NCBI GenBank assembly: GCA_016710645.1
Contig: JADJVI010000009.1
Location: 1 to 64,000, forward strand
Reading direction: 5' to 3'
Length of the DNA: 64,000 nucleotides
From: Actinomycetales bacterium
Lineage (GTDB): Bacteria > Actinomycetota > Actinomycetes > Actinomycetales > Dermatophilaceae
The notes under the pieces were generated by a model. That model was not told the DNA's origin. It worked only from the letters and a program-made list of their open reading frames with translations, and ran no database searches. Both the position numbers and the translations under genes were made by a program. Below are positions 48,423-56,998 of the stretch, in pieces; within the stretch, counting starts at the first letter, position 1; every line of letters begins with the position of its first letter.

Positions 48423-50177
48423 TTAGCCCTGCGTCGCGATGTCCGCTGCTGCGACGCCGGACGAGCTGCCGCCGCGACGGCGCCGACGGCGCGGCCGCGA
48501 CGGGGAGTCGGACGACGGCATACCGGCCGGTGTGGTGTCCCCGGCATCGGCCGAGGCTCGGGGTGCGCTGCCGGTCGTCGTGCCCTCGGTCGACGCGCCT
48601 GTGGCACCGTTCACGCGCCGACGGTTGCGCTGGCGCCGCGGGCGTGAGGTGCCAGCAGTGTCGTTGCCCTCGCCGTCGGTGCTGTCGCCCTGGTCGTGCG
48701 TGTCGCGACCGCGGCGCTCGCGACGGTCCCGGCCATTGCCTCTGTGGTCGTCGCGGTCGCCGGAGCGGCCCCCCGCACGGCTGCCACCGTGGCCCCCACG
48801 ACCGCCCTTGCCGCCGCGACCGCCGGTCTCGCCCAGATCTTCCAGGACTTCGGCGTCGAGGCCGGCGCGCGTCTGCTTGGCCTTGTCGAGGTAGCCCGTG
48901 ACGTCGGTGGGGATGTCGAGGTCGGTGTAGAGGTGCTCGGAGGATGAATAGGTCTCCACCGGCTCGGGGATGCCGAGGTCGAGCTGCCGGTCGATGAGAG
49001 ACCAGCGCGGCATGTCCTCCCAGTCCACGAGCGTGATCGCAATGCCGGTGTTGCCGGCCCGGCCGGTGCGGCCGATGCGGTGGACGTAGGTCTTTTCGTC
49101 CTCAGGACACTGGTAGTTGACGACGTGGGTGACGTTCTCGACGTCGATGCCGCGTGCTGCGACGTCGGTGGCGACGAGCACGTCGACCTTGCCGTTACGG
49201 AAGGCGCGCAGCGCCTGCTCGCGGGCACCCTGGCCGAGGTCACCGTGGATCGCTGCGGAGGCGAACCCGCGCTCGGCGAGGTCTTCGGCGACGCGAGCGG
49301 CTGCGCGCTTGGTGCGGGTGAAGATGAGGGTGAGGCCGCGGTCCTTGGCCTGCAACACGCGGGCGAGCAACTCGACCTTGTCCATGGCGTGCGAGCGGTA
49401 AATGAACTGCTCGATCGCCTTGACCGTGTGGGCGTTCTCAGTCTCGTCGCCCATCGCCCGGATGTGGGTGGGCTGGGTCATATAGCGCCGCGCCAGCGCG
49501 ACGATGGCGCCGGGCATGGTGGCCGAGAAGAGCATCGTCTGGCGCCCCGCAGGGGTCAGCGACATGAGGGTCTCGACATCGGGCAGGAAGCCCAGGTCGA
49601 GCATCTCGTCGGCCTCGTCGAGGACGACGATGCGGGCTTGGGACAGGTTGAGGTGGCCCTGCTTGGCCAGGTCGATGAGGCGGCCAGGAGTGCCGACGAC
49701 GACCTCGACGCCACGCTTGAGGGCCTCGACCTGCGGCTCGTAGGCCCGCCCGCCGTAGACGGTGAGGACCCGCACCCCGCGCTTGCCTGCGGCACGCTCC
49801 AGATCGCTGGCGACCTGAACCGCGAGCTCACGGGTGGGGGCCACGGCGAGGGCTTGCGGCAGGCCGGGCTTGATCAGCGAGGTGAACTCCTCGTCGGTCG
49901 GCGAGACGACGCGCTGGAGGATCGGTACGCCGAAACCCAGGGTCTTGCCGGTGCCCGTCTTGGCCTGGCCGATGATGTCGTGCCCGCCCAGCGCCACCGG
50001 CAGGGTCATCGCCTGGATGGGGAAGGGGTGCACGATGCCGTGGTCGACGAGCGCCGCGACGATGTCCGGGTGCACGCCGAAGTCGGCGAAGGTCGGCTCC
50101 GGTGCGGCCGCGGCAGGTCCGTCGGCGCTGGTCCCTTCGGTCGTCACTGCGGATTGGTCGGGAGTGTCGATGGTCAT
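48423..50177 (-). CDS. rhlE: DEAD-box RNA helicase (RhlE/DeaD type)
   Basis: 584 residues. Q motif FADFGVHPDIVAAL with FPIQAMTLP, motif I QAKTGTGKT, Ia PTRELAVQV, II LDEADEMLDLGF, III FSATMPG, then IV-VI with DVAARGIDVENVTHVVNY and HRIGRTGRAG. The C-terminal 120 residues are Gly/Arg-rich (GGRGGKGGRGG, RDRRERRGRD), typical of RNA-binding tails. It unwinds structured RNA in ribosome assembly or mRNA decay. The start at 50177 (MTIDTPD) is preferred; upstream ATGs lack a ribosome site and belong to a low-similarity extension. About 3.2 kb here holds no octamer copy. Confidence 0.9.
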   Translation of the reverse strand: MTIDTPDQSAVTTEGTSADGPAAAAPEPTFADFGVHPDIVAALVDHGIVHPFPIQAMTLPVALGGHDIIGQAKTGTGKTLGFGVPILQRVVSPTDEEFTSLIKPGLPQALAVAPTRELAVQVASDLERAAGKRGVRVLTVYGGRAYEPQVEALKRGVEVVVGTPGRLIDLAKQGHLNLSQARIVVLDEADEMLDLGFLPDVETLMSLTPAGRQTMLFSATMPGAIVALARRYMTQPTHIRAMGDETENAHTVKAIEQFIYRSHAMDKVELLARVLQAKDRGLTLIFTRTKRAAARVAEDLAERGFASAAIHGDLGQGAREQALRAFRNGKVDVLVATDVAARGIDVENVTHVVNYQCPEDEKTYVHRIGRTGRAGNTGIAITLVDWEDMPRWSLIDRQLDLGIPEPVETYSSSEHLYTDLDIPTDVTGYLDKAKQTRAGLDAEVLEDLGETGGRGGKGGRGGHGGSRAGGRSGDRDDHRGNGRDRRERRGRDTHDQGDSTDGEGNDTAGTSRPRRQRNRRRVNGATGASTEGTTTGSAPRASADAGDTTPAGMPSSDSPSRPRRRRRRGGSSSGVAAADIATQG

Positions 50178-50374
50178 GGATGAGTCGCTTCCGATCGGGC
50201 CGGTCGCTGCGGGTCGCTGTGGGCGAACCCTCGCCGCGACGGCGATATGGGCCGATCGGAGGTCTTCGGGGGCGGCGCCACGCCGCTGGTTCGTCATCGA
50301 TTCGGGCCGATCGGGCACCTCTTGACCGGGCGAGTCTACCGGAGTCGGCGTGTCGCCCCATGCGGCGCCGCGGC

Positions 50375-50380
50375 TACGCT
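50375..50380 (+). promoter_or_regulatory. Leaderless -10 box of the MiaE-like gene
   Basis: TACGCT ends 6 bases before the ATG at 50387. Confidence 0.5.
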
Positions 50381-50386
50381 GCGGCT

Positions 50387-51061
50387 ATGAGCGAGCAGCC
50401 GGAAAGTGCCCACGCCAACCACATCGCCGTGGTCGACCTGCTGGGTGCCCTGTCTTACGCCCAGCTGAGCGGGTTTGGCGCGCTGGCCGGTGACGCACAG
50501 CTCGCGCCCGACCTGGGTGCCAAGTCGGAGGTCGCCCGGATGGCGGCGATGGTCTTCGGTCAGTTCGAGCAGGTCCGCGGTCGACTGGAGTCGCTGGGCG
50601 CCGACCAGGTGCAGGCGATGGCTCCCTTTGTCGACGCGATCGACTCCTTCCACGAGCGGACCCGCCCCAGCGACTGGCTCGAGGGCATCGTCAAGGCCTA
50701 CGTCGGTGACGGCATCGCCCGCGACTTCTACGCCGAGGTGGCGCAATACCTCGACTCCGGCAGCCGGTCCTTCGTTGTCGAGCTGCTGCGCGATGAGGGT
50801 CAGGCATCCTTCATCTCGACGACGGTCCGTGACGCGATCGCCGCCGACTCGCGCCTGGGTGGCCGGCTGGCGCTGTGGGCCCGACGGATCATGGGGGAGG
50901 CGCTCCAGCAGGCGCAGCGGGTGGGCGTCGAACGCGACTCTCTGACAGCGTTGTTGGTTGGCGGCGAGCGCGGCGCCGACCTCGCTGAGCTCGGCCGGAT
51001 GTTTGCCCGGATCACCGACGCGCACACTCGCCGCATGGAGAACCTCGGCCTCACTGCCTGA
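50387..51061 (+). CDS. Ferritin-like/MiaE-like protein (Rv3210c-type)
   Basis: 224 residues, all-helical, with the spacing of a ferritin-like di-iron fold: HANHIAVVDLLGALSYAQLS, FGQFEQVRGRLESLG, FHERTRPSDWLEGIVKAYVG (candidate Glu/His ligands), DGIARDFYAEVAQYL. It resembles the actinobacterial MiaE_2 family, named for similarity to tRNA 2-methylthio-isopentenyladenosine hydroxylase. That activity is unproven, and not all expected Glu-x2-His ligand pairs are clear. It matches the position of Rv3210c. The ATG is supported by a TACGCT box 6 bases upstream, and a hairpin follows. Confidence 0.75.
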   Translation: MSEQPESAHANHIAVVDLLGALSYAQLSGFGALAGDAQLAPDLGAKSEVARMAAMVFGQFEQVRGRLESLGADQVQAMAPFVDAIDSFHERTRPSDWLEGIVKAYVGDGIARDFYAEVAQYLDSGSRSFVVELLRDEGQASFISTTVRDAIAADSRLGGRLALWARRIMGEALQQAQRVGVERDSLTALLVGGERGADLAELGRMFARITDAHTRRMENLGLTA

Positions 51062-51093
51062 GTGGCGTCGCCGTCACAAGGAGCCTGGAAATG

Positions 51094-51125
51094 CCGAACG
51101 GGCCCGGAAATCCGGACCCGTTCGG
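51094..51125. terminator. Bidirectional hairpin
   Basis: 14-bp arms with one mismatch (51094-51107 and 51112-51125), 4-base loop, between convergent MiaE-like and GlsB-like genes. Confidence 0.75.
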
Positions 51126-51144
51126 TGAAGTGACCAGACGAGGG

Positions 51145-51411
51145 TCAGACGCGCTTGCCCGACATGTTGCCGTAGAGCACGATCCCCACGGCCGCGAGGA
51201 CCGCCCCGAGGATGACTGAGAGCCACGGGATGCCGCCGCTGGCGTTGCTGTAGGTCGTCAGACCCAGCAGCAGACCGGCGACGAACGAGGCGATGATGCC
51301 GATGAGCGTGGTCATCGCGAGCGAGATGTTCTGACGGCCGGGAAGAATGAGCCGGCCGAGAAGACCAATGATGAGGCCGGTGATGACGGCCCAGATGATG
51401 CTGCTGATCAC
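51145..51411 (-). CDS. GlsB/YeaQ/YmgE family stress membrane protein
   Basis: 88 residues with three short Gly-rich membrane helices (about 4-20, 32-50 and 65-81), starting VISSIIWAVITGLIIGLLGR, with the family PGRQ loop after the first helix. Members are transglycosylase-associated-like small membrane proteins raised in envelope or osmotic stress. The GTG at 51411 lies 9 bases after AAGGAGAC, which decides it over a longer ATG start at 51453. Monocistronic between a terminator and DUF3107. Confidence 0.85.
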   Translation of the reverse strand: MISSIIWAVITGLIIGLLGRLILPGRQNISLAMTTLIGIIASFVAGLLLGLTTYSNASGGIPWLSVILGAVLAAVGIVLYGNMSGKRV

Positions 51412-51536
51412 GTGAATGTCTCCTTCTGGCCACGAGGCCGGAACGTCGAGCACCCGCCGATTTCGGGGCGCTATGCATGTGAACTCACTGCGTACTCAAA
51501 GGTATTCCCCCTGAGCGCAGACTCAACCGAACGAAA

Positions 51537-51761
51537 TCAGCCGATTCCGAAGCCGACTCGGCTCTTCTCGGTGTCGCCTAGGTGGACGAAGCCGACGGCG
51601 TCGGCCGGCACGAGGTAGCGCCGTCCCTTGTCGTCGCTCAACGCCAGCACGGTGCCTTCGCGCAGCGACGCCTCGACCGCGGCGCTGACCGCCTCGGCGG
51701 TGTCGTCCGTTTCGAACACCAGCTCGCGCGCGACCTGTCGCACGCCGATCCTGACCTCCAC
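51537..51761 (-). CDS. DUF3107 family protein
   Basis: 74 residues. It begins VEVRIGVRQVARELVFETDD, the conserved DUF3107 opening, and ends in LVPADAVGFVHLGDTEKSRV. The GTG at 51761 is chosen because AAGGGAAAC lies just upstream and because family members begin at this point; an ATG at 51776 would add five residues. It sits downstream of a TetR gene as Rv3208A does next to Rv3208 in mycobacteria. Function unknown. Confidence 0.85.
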   Translation of the reverse strand: MEVRIGVRQVARELVFETDDTAEAVSAAVEASLREGTVLALSDDKGRRYLVPADAVGFVHLGDTEKSRVGFGIG

Positions 51762-51810
51762 GATGTTTCCCTTCATGTCACGGCATACCGCTGTGTCGTT
51801 GACCCAAACT

Positions 51811-52488
51811 CTAGGCGGGCGTGGGGGATTCCCCGGCACCGCCTGAGTCGACGGGCTCTGTCGCGGTCGCCGGCCGCGAGCGAGGGAAGCCGCCCAAACC
51901 GCGCCAGGCGAGTTGCCCGACCAGCCGGGCCGCTTCCTCCTGGCCGACGGTCGCGCCCAGGGTGACCCAGTTGCGGGCGGACATCTGAGCCATCCCGGTG
52001 AGCGACATGGCCAACACCATGGCGTCGGCTCGGGACATCTCGGTATCGGCGGCGATCGCGTCGGCGAAAGCCTCCCCGCACCGGGTGAAGGCACCCTCGA
52101 TGCGCCGAGCGACGTTTTGCTCGTTGATGAGGTCGGACTCGAAGAGGATCCGGAACGCCTGACCCTCGCGCGCGACGAACTCGAAATAGGCTGCGACAGT
52201 GGCGAACACGCGCTCCTTGTTGGTGCCCGTCGTCGCCAACGCGGCACGGACCGCCGCCTCCAACTCGCCAGCCCGCTCGTCGAGGAGCGCGAGATAAAGC
52301 TCCAACTTGCCCGGGAAGTGTTGGTAGAGAACGGGTTTCGAGACGCCAGCCCGTTCGGCGATGTCGTCCATCGCGGCTGCGTGATAGCCGGACTCGACGA
52401 ACGCTGCCTGCGCGGCGGCCAGCAGTTGGGCGCGCCGGGCCGAGCGGGGCAATCGTTGCCCCTTGACGCGCGGATCCGCGATCGTCAT
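51811..52488 (-). CDS. TetR-family transcriptional regulator (Rv3208-like)
   Basis: 225 residues. The TetR helix-turn-helix occupies about 17-62 (LLAAAQAAFVESGYHAAAMD, DIAERAGVSKPVLYQHFPGK). The ligand domain carries FRILFESDLINEQNVARRIE. Gene order TetR-DUF3107 and the divergent ThiF-rhodanese gene are as in mycobacteria, where the TetR is thought to act locally. No operator palindrome was identified in the 93-base divergent gap. Confidence 0.88.
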   Translation of the reverse strand: MTIADPRVKGQRLPRSARRAQLLAAAQAAFVESGYHAAAMDDIAERAGVSKPVLYQHFPGKLELYLALLDERAGELEAAVRAALATTGTNKERVFATVAAYFEFVAREGQAFRILFESDLINEQNVARRIEGAFTRCGEAFADAIAADTEMSRADAMVLAMSLTGMAQMSARNWVTLGATVGQEEAARLVGQLAWRGLGGFPRSRPATATEPVDSGGAGESPTPA

Positions 52489-52569
52489 GGCGTGTTCTGG
52501 CCCTCCTCAGTCGGGGCGGACCCTGTCCGCGACCGTTGGAATCCTACGCGTCAGTAGCCGCCCGCTGGG

Positions 52570-52575
52570 TACTCT
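52570..52575 (+). promoter_or_regulatory. Leaderless -10 box of moeZ
   Basis: TACTCT ends 6 bases before the ATG at 52582; no ribosome site. Confidence 0.5.
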
Positions 52576-52581
52576 GCGGAC

Positions 52582-53754
52582 ATGTCGGCTCCGCCGCAGT
52601 CCCCGAACTCCGTCGGCAACCTCGACCCGGAAAGCGCTGTCGCCAGCCCGGACCGCTATGCGCGACAGGAGTTGCTCGCCCAGATTGGTTCGGCGGGACA
52701 GCGGCGACTGGCCGAGGCGAAGGTGCTCGTCGTCGGAGCTGGTGGGCTCGGGTCACCGGCGCTGCTCTACCTCGCGGCAGCGGGGGTCGGCACGCTCGGC
52801 GTGGTTGACGACGACATCGTCGACCTCACTAACCTGCACCGCCAGGTGTTGCACGGCGAGGACTCGATCGGCCATCCCAAGACGGCGTCGGCGCAGCTCT
52901 CCATCGCTCGACTCAACAGCCAGGTGCGGGTCGTGCGGCACGACACCCGGATCACCCGCGCCTCCGCCCCTGGCATCGTCGCGGGCTACGACCTCGTCGT
53001 CGACGGGAGCGACAACTTCGACACCCGGTATGCCGTGGGTCGAGCCTGCGCGCGGGCCCGCCTTCCGCACGTGTGGGCGTCGGTGCTGCAGTTCCAGGCG
53101 CAGGTGTCCGTCTGGTGGGCCGGTCGCGGGCCGTGCTACCGCTGCGTCTTCCCGGACGCGCCGCCGCCGGGGTCGGTGGCGTCGTGCGTCGAGGCGGGTG
53201 TGCTCGGCTCGCTGACTGGCACGATGGGTTCGCTCCAAGCCACCGAGACGCTGAAGATCCTTCTGGGAGTGGGCGAGCCACTCGTCGGCCGCCTGCTGCT
53301 GCACGACGCTCTGGCGCAGACCTGGGCGACGCTGACCGTGCGCAGTCGGCCCGGCTGCCCGGACTGCGACCCGTCGCCTGCTGCGGTTGTCGCCTCGGAG
53401 CGTGTGGGTGGGTCATCAGGCAACCAGCAGGTCGTCACCCCTGACTGGTTGGCAACCAGGTTGTCAGACCGCGCTATTCATGTCGTCGACGTGCGCGATG
53501 CCGCCGAGCGGGAGGCGCTCCCCGGGCCGGAGGCGGACGGCATACCGCTGGCTCGATTGCGGGACGGGACCGCGCTGGACCCGGCCCGGTTGGGGCCCCG
53601 CGACGCCACTGTGGTGTTTGTCTGCCGATCCGGGGTGAGATCCGAGGAAGCCAGAGTGCTCGCCGGCGCTGCCGGTTGGCGGTATGCCGTGTCGCTCGAG
53701 GGTGGGGCGCTGGCGTGGTCACGCTGGGTGGCAGGCGGGCACCTGCCGGTCTAG
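52582..53754 (+). CDS. moeZ: ThiF/MoeB-type adenylyltransferase-sulfurtransferase (MoeZ)
   Basis: 390 residues: E1-like adenylation domain (about 25-270) with ATP loop VVGAGGLGSPALLYLAAAG, Arg-rich NLHRQVLHGED, DGSDNFDTRY and zinc Cys pairs CYRC and CPDC, followed by a rhodanese domain (about 285-388) with active-site Cys in VFVCRSGVRS. It adenylates the C-terminal Gly of small sulfur carriers (MoaD, CysO, ThiS-like) and passes sulfur to them. Complete and matching Rv3206c in architecture and neighbourhood. It contains copies of the octamer where Gly-Ile-Pro uses the rare ATA codon. Confidence 0.92.
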   Translation: MSAPPQSPNSVGNLDPESAVASPDRYARQELLAQIGSAGQRRLAEAKVLVVGAGGLGSPALLYLAAAGVGTLGVVDDDIVDLTNLHRQVLHGEDSIGHPKTASAQLSIARLNSQVRVVRHDTRITRASAPGIVAGYDLVVDGSDNFDTRYAVGRACARARLPHVWASVLQFQAQVSVWWAGRGPCYRCVFPDAPPPGSVASCVEAGVLGSLTGTMGSLQATETLKILLGVGEPLVGRLLLHDALAQTWATLTVRSRPGCPDCDPSPAAVVASERVGGSSGNQQVVTPDWLATRLSDRAIHVVDVRDAAEREALPGPEADGIPLARLRDGTALDPARLGPRDATVVFVCRSGVRSEEARVLAGAAGWRYAVSLEGGALAWSRWVAGGHLPV

Positions 53755-53821
53755 TCGCCGCCGCAGCGCGCCTCACGATGCCTCACGACCGGTTGTCGGG
53801 GGTGCGTGATGGAATCGCTTC

Positions 53822-56800
53822 ATGGTCGTCATGCGCCGCGCTCCACGAGAGGACCTCGGGTTCGCCGAGGGTCTCGTGCTCGACGCTGGCCAGGCGGCGG
53901 TCCTGGCCAACGGGGCTCCGGTCCTGCGGGTGCTGGGCGCTCCGGGCACGGGCAAGAGTGCGCTGGCGGTCGAGATCGTGGCCGACCGGGTGCGCGGCGG
54001 GCTGGCCGCCGACTCCTGTCTCATCCTGGCGCCGACCCGACTGGGCGCGGCCCGGCTGCGGGAGGCGGTCACGGCGCGGCTCGGCGGCACGACCACCGAG
54101 CCCCTTGCCCGCACCCCGGCTGCCTTCGGTTTCGCGCTGCTGCGCCAGCAGGCTGCCCTGGTGGGGGCGCCACCCCCACGGTTGCTCAGCGGCCCCGAGC
54201 AGGATGTCGTGCTCAAGGAGCTGCTCGACGGGCACCGAGCCGCCGCCACGGCCGGTGTCGCGACGGATGCCGCCCCCGACTGGCCCGAGCACGTGCTTCC
54301 CGCCCTGTCCACCCGAGGCTTCCGGCACGAGTTGCGCGACCTGCTCATGCGGGCGGTGGAGCACGGCATCGACGCCGCCGACCTCGCCCGGCTCGGTCGG
54401 GAGCAGGACCGCCCCGAGTGGGTGGCCGCGGCGCGAGTGCTCGACGAATACGACCAGGTCACCGCGCTGTCGCGGCCAGGTGCCTATGACCCGGCCTGGA
54501 TCATCAGCGCTGCGGCCGATCTGCTCGAAGACGACCCCGTCGCACGCGCCCGAGCCCACGCCGCGGTGCGGCTGATCGTCGTCGATGACGCCCAGGAGCT
54601 CACCCGCCCGGCGCTGCGCCTGCTGCGCCTGCTCGCCGGCGATGACGTCCAGGTCATCCTCCTGGCTGATCCTGACAGTGCGGTGCAGACCTTCCGAGGC
54701 GCCGACCCCCGGTTGCTCTTCGACCCTTCTTGGTCGCAGCTGTCGGAGGCATCCACGCTCGTCCTCGGCACGGCATACCGGACTCCAGAGGCTGTGCACG
54801 CAGCGGTGACTCGGGTGGCCCGTCGGATCGGCGTGTTGGGCCGGGGGGTTCACCGCGCTGCCACCCCGGCGCGGCCCGGGGGGGAAGTCGAGGTCGCGCT
54901 CGTGCGATCGACGATCCAGGAGGCGAGCTTCCTCGCCGCGGTGCTGCGTCGCGCGCACCTGCAGGACGGTATGCCGTGGCGCGAGATGGCGGTCATCGTG
55001 CGGGGCAGCGCCCGTGCCGGCACAATTCGCCGCGTCCTGGCCACCGCCGGTGTCCGCGTCGCGACGGCTGCCGGAGCGGTCCCGGTGCGCGACGAGCCAG
55101 CTGCGCGAGCGCTCCTCAGTGTCCTGCGCATCTCGCTGCGGCTGGCGAGCAACCCAGAAGCCGAGATCAGCCCCGACGAGGCAACCGATCTGCTCCTCTC
55201 ACCGCTGGGTGGATCCGACGCCGTGCGGTTGCGTCGGCTCCGGCGAGCACTGCGCCGCGACGAACTCGACGAGGGCGGCGACCGCACTGGCGACGAGCTG
55301 TTGGCCGCCGCGATCTGCAACCGCGTGACCGCAGCCATGACCGGGCCCGACGGGGAGGCGTTGCGACGGATCAGCGCGGCGCTCGCGGCCGGAGTCGCTG
55401 CGGCCGCTCCGGATGTCGGGCGCCCCTCCGGCCGCGGCTGGGCGCCCGGAGTCAGCGCCGAGTCGGTGTTGTGGGCGATCTGGTCCGGCCTGGGGGTGGC
55501 CCGCGCGTGGCAGGAAGACGTCCTGCGCGGCCGTCCGCGGGCCGCTCGCGCGGATCGCGATCTCGATGCCGTCGTCGGGCTGTTCGACGCCGCAGTGCGC
55601 TATGACGAGCGGCTCCCGGGAGCCGGGCCGGAGCGTTTCCTCGAGCACATCCTCGGGGAGGAGCTCGCCGAGGACACGCTCGCTGCGCGGGCGCCCAGCA
55701 CGGAGACCGTCGCCGTCCTCACCCCTGCGGCTGCGGCCGGGCGCCAGTGGCGGTTGGTCGTCATCGCCGGACTGCAAGAGGGGGTGTGGCCCGACCTGCG
55801 CTTGCGTGGGTCGCTGCTCGGCTCCACTGCTCTGGTCGACGTCGTCACCGGCCGCTATGCCGGAGTGCAGGCCGCTGCTTCTGCCGTGCGGCACGACGAG
55901 ACCCGCCTCCTTCATGTGGCGCTGTCCCGAGCGAGCGAACGCGTCGTGTTGACGGCAGTGCGCAACGACGACGAGCAGCCGAGTGTCTACCTCGATGTCG
56001 TCGACCCCCTGCCTGACGACCTGCCGGCCCGCTCCTTCACCGTCGTGCCTCGGCCGCTTCACCTGCCCGCCCTCGTGGGGGAGTTGCGGCGGGCCGCTGC
56101 GGATGACGACCCCGCCGTGAGCGAGCGGGCGGCCCGCTGGTTGGCCCGGCTGGCCGTCGCGGGGGTTCGCGGCGCCCATCCGCAGAGTTGGTGGGCAGCG
56201 GTTCCTGCGCCCGATGGGCGGCCACGGCGCCTGCCCGAACACCACGTTTCGGTCTCTCCGTCCAAGATCGAGCAGTTCCAGACGTGTGGTCTGCGGTGGG
56301 CTCTGGAGGCGGCGGGTGGACAGGGGCCGAGGGTGGGCTCGGCGACCATCGGCACGCTGGTCCACGCCGTCATCCGCGACCTGGGAGACGCTGACGCCGA
56401 CGCGCTGACCGCCGAGATCGACCGCCGGTGGCCGCAGTTGGGGTTGCCCCCGGGGTGGGTCGCCGAACGGCAACGCGAGGAAGCCCATCGGATGGCGGTG
56501 CGCGTGGCCAGCTACTTCCAGCAGGCCCGCGCCCAGCAGTGGGAGCTGGTGGGGGCTGAAGCCCCCTTGCGGGTGACGGTGGGGCGCGCGGTGCTGACCG
56601 GCAGCGTCGACCGGCTCGAACGGCATACCGAGCATGGGGGAGTGCGGGTCATCGACTACAAGACCGGCGCGAGCAAACCCAAGGCTGACGCCGTCGCTAC
56701 CGTGCCTCAGCTCGGCGCCTATCAGGTGGCTGTTGAGGCCGGGGCCTTCCCCGCGCTCGGCACGGTCTGCTCGGGAGCCGCGCTGTTGCACATCGGCAAG

Positions 56801-56998
56801 GCGGGTGGTGTGCGCGGTCCGGCCCTGCAGCTGCAACCACCGCTGGCCGAGAGTGATAATCCTGGCTGGGCGCACACGATGGTCCAGGAGGCTGCCGACG
56901 GGATGGGGGCGGCGACGATGGTCGCCCGGCCCGGCGACTGCACCTTCTGCGCGGTCCGCACGAGCTGCCCGGCACAACCGGAAGGCCAGGCACTGTGA
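53822..56998 (+). CDS. adnA: AdnA subunit of the AdnAB helicase-nuclease
   Basis: 1058 residues. N-terminal UvrD-like motor with Walker A GAPGTGKSA (about 40-48) and motif II LIVVDDAQEL, where the usual DE[FV]Q is DDAQ. This fits the reduced motor role known for mycobacterial AdnA. The C-terminal RecB-like nuclease (about 815-1050) has FQTCGLRWALE, VIDYKTGASKPKADA and CTFCAVRTSCP, giving four Cys for an Fe-S cluster. The complex resects double-strand breaks. The stop overlaps the adnB start by 4 bases. The frame's ATG at 53822 has TGGAAT 6 bases before it, a weak leaderless box. Confidence 0.9.
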   Translation: MVVMRRAPREDLGFAEGLVLDAGQAAVLANGAPVLRVLGAPGTGKSALAVEIVADRVRGGLAADSCLILAPTRLGAARLREAVTARLGGTTTEPLARTPAAFGFALLRQQAALVGAPPPRLLSGPEQDVVLKELLDGHRAAATAGVATDAAPDWPEHVLPALSTRGFRHELRDLLMRAVEHGIDAADLARLGREQDRPEWVAAARVLDEYDQVTALSRPGAYDPAWIISAAADLLEDDPVARARAHAAVRLIVVDDAQELTRPALRLLRLLAGDDVQVILLADPDSAVQTFRGADPRLLFDPSWSQLSEASTLVLGTAYRTPEAVHAAVTRVARRIGVLGRGVHRAATPARPGGEVEVALVRSTIQEASFLAAVLRRAHLQDGMPWREMAVIVRGSARAGTIRRVLATAGVRVATAAGAVPVRDEPAARALLSVLRISLRLASNPEAEISPDEATDLLLSPLGGSDAVRLRRLRRALRRDELDEGGDRTGDELLAAAICNRVTAAMTGPDGEALRRISAALAAGVAAAAPDVGRPSGRGWAPGVSAESVLWAIWSGLGVARAWQEDVLRGRPRAARADRDLDAVVGLFDAAVRYDERLPGAGPERFLEHILGEELAEDTLAARAPSTETVAVLTPAAAAGRQWRLVVIAGLQEGVWPDLRLRGSLLGSTALVDVVTGRYAGVQAAASAVRHDETRLLHVALSRASERVVLTAVRNDDEQPSVYLDVVDPLPDDLPARSFTVVPRPLHLPALVGELRRAAADDDPAVSERAARWLARLAVAGVRGAHPQSWWAAVPAPDGRPRRLPEHHVSVSPSKIEQFQTCGLRWALEAAGGQGPRVGSATIGTLVHAVIRDLGDADADALTAEIDRRWPQLGLPPGWVAERQREEAHRMAVRVASYFQQARAQQWELVGAEAPLRVTVGRAVLTGSVDRLERHTEHGGVRVIDYKTGASKPKADAVATVPQLGAYQVAVEAGAFPALGTVCSGAALLHIGKAGGVRGPALQLQPPLAESDNPGWAHTMVQEAADGMGAATMVARPGDCTFCAVRTSCPAQPEGQAL

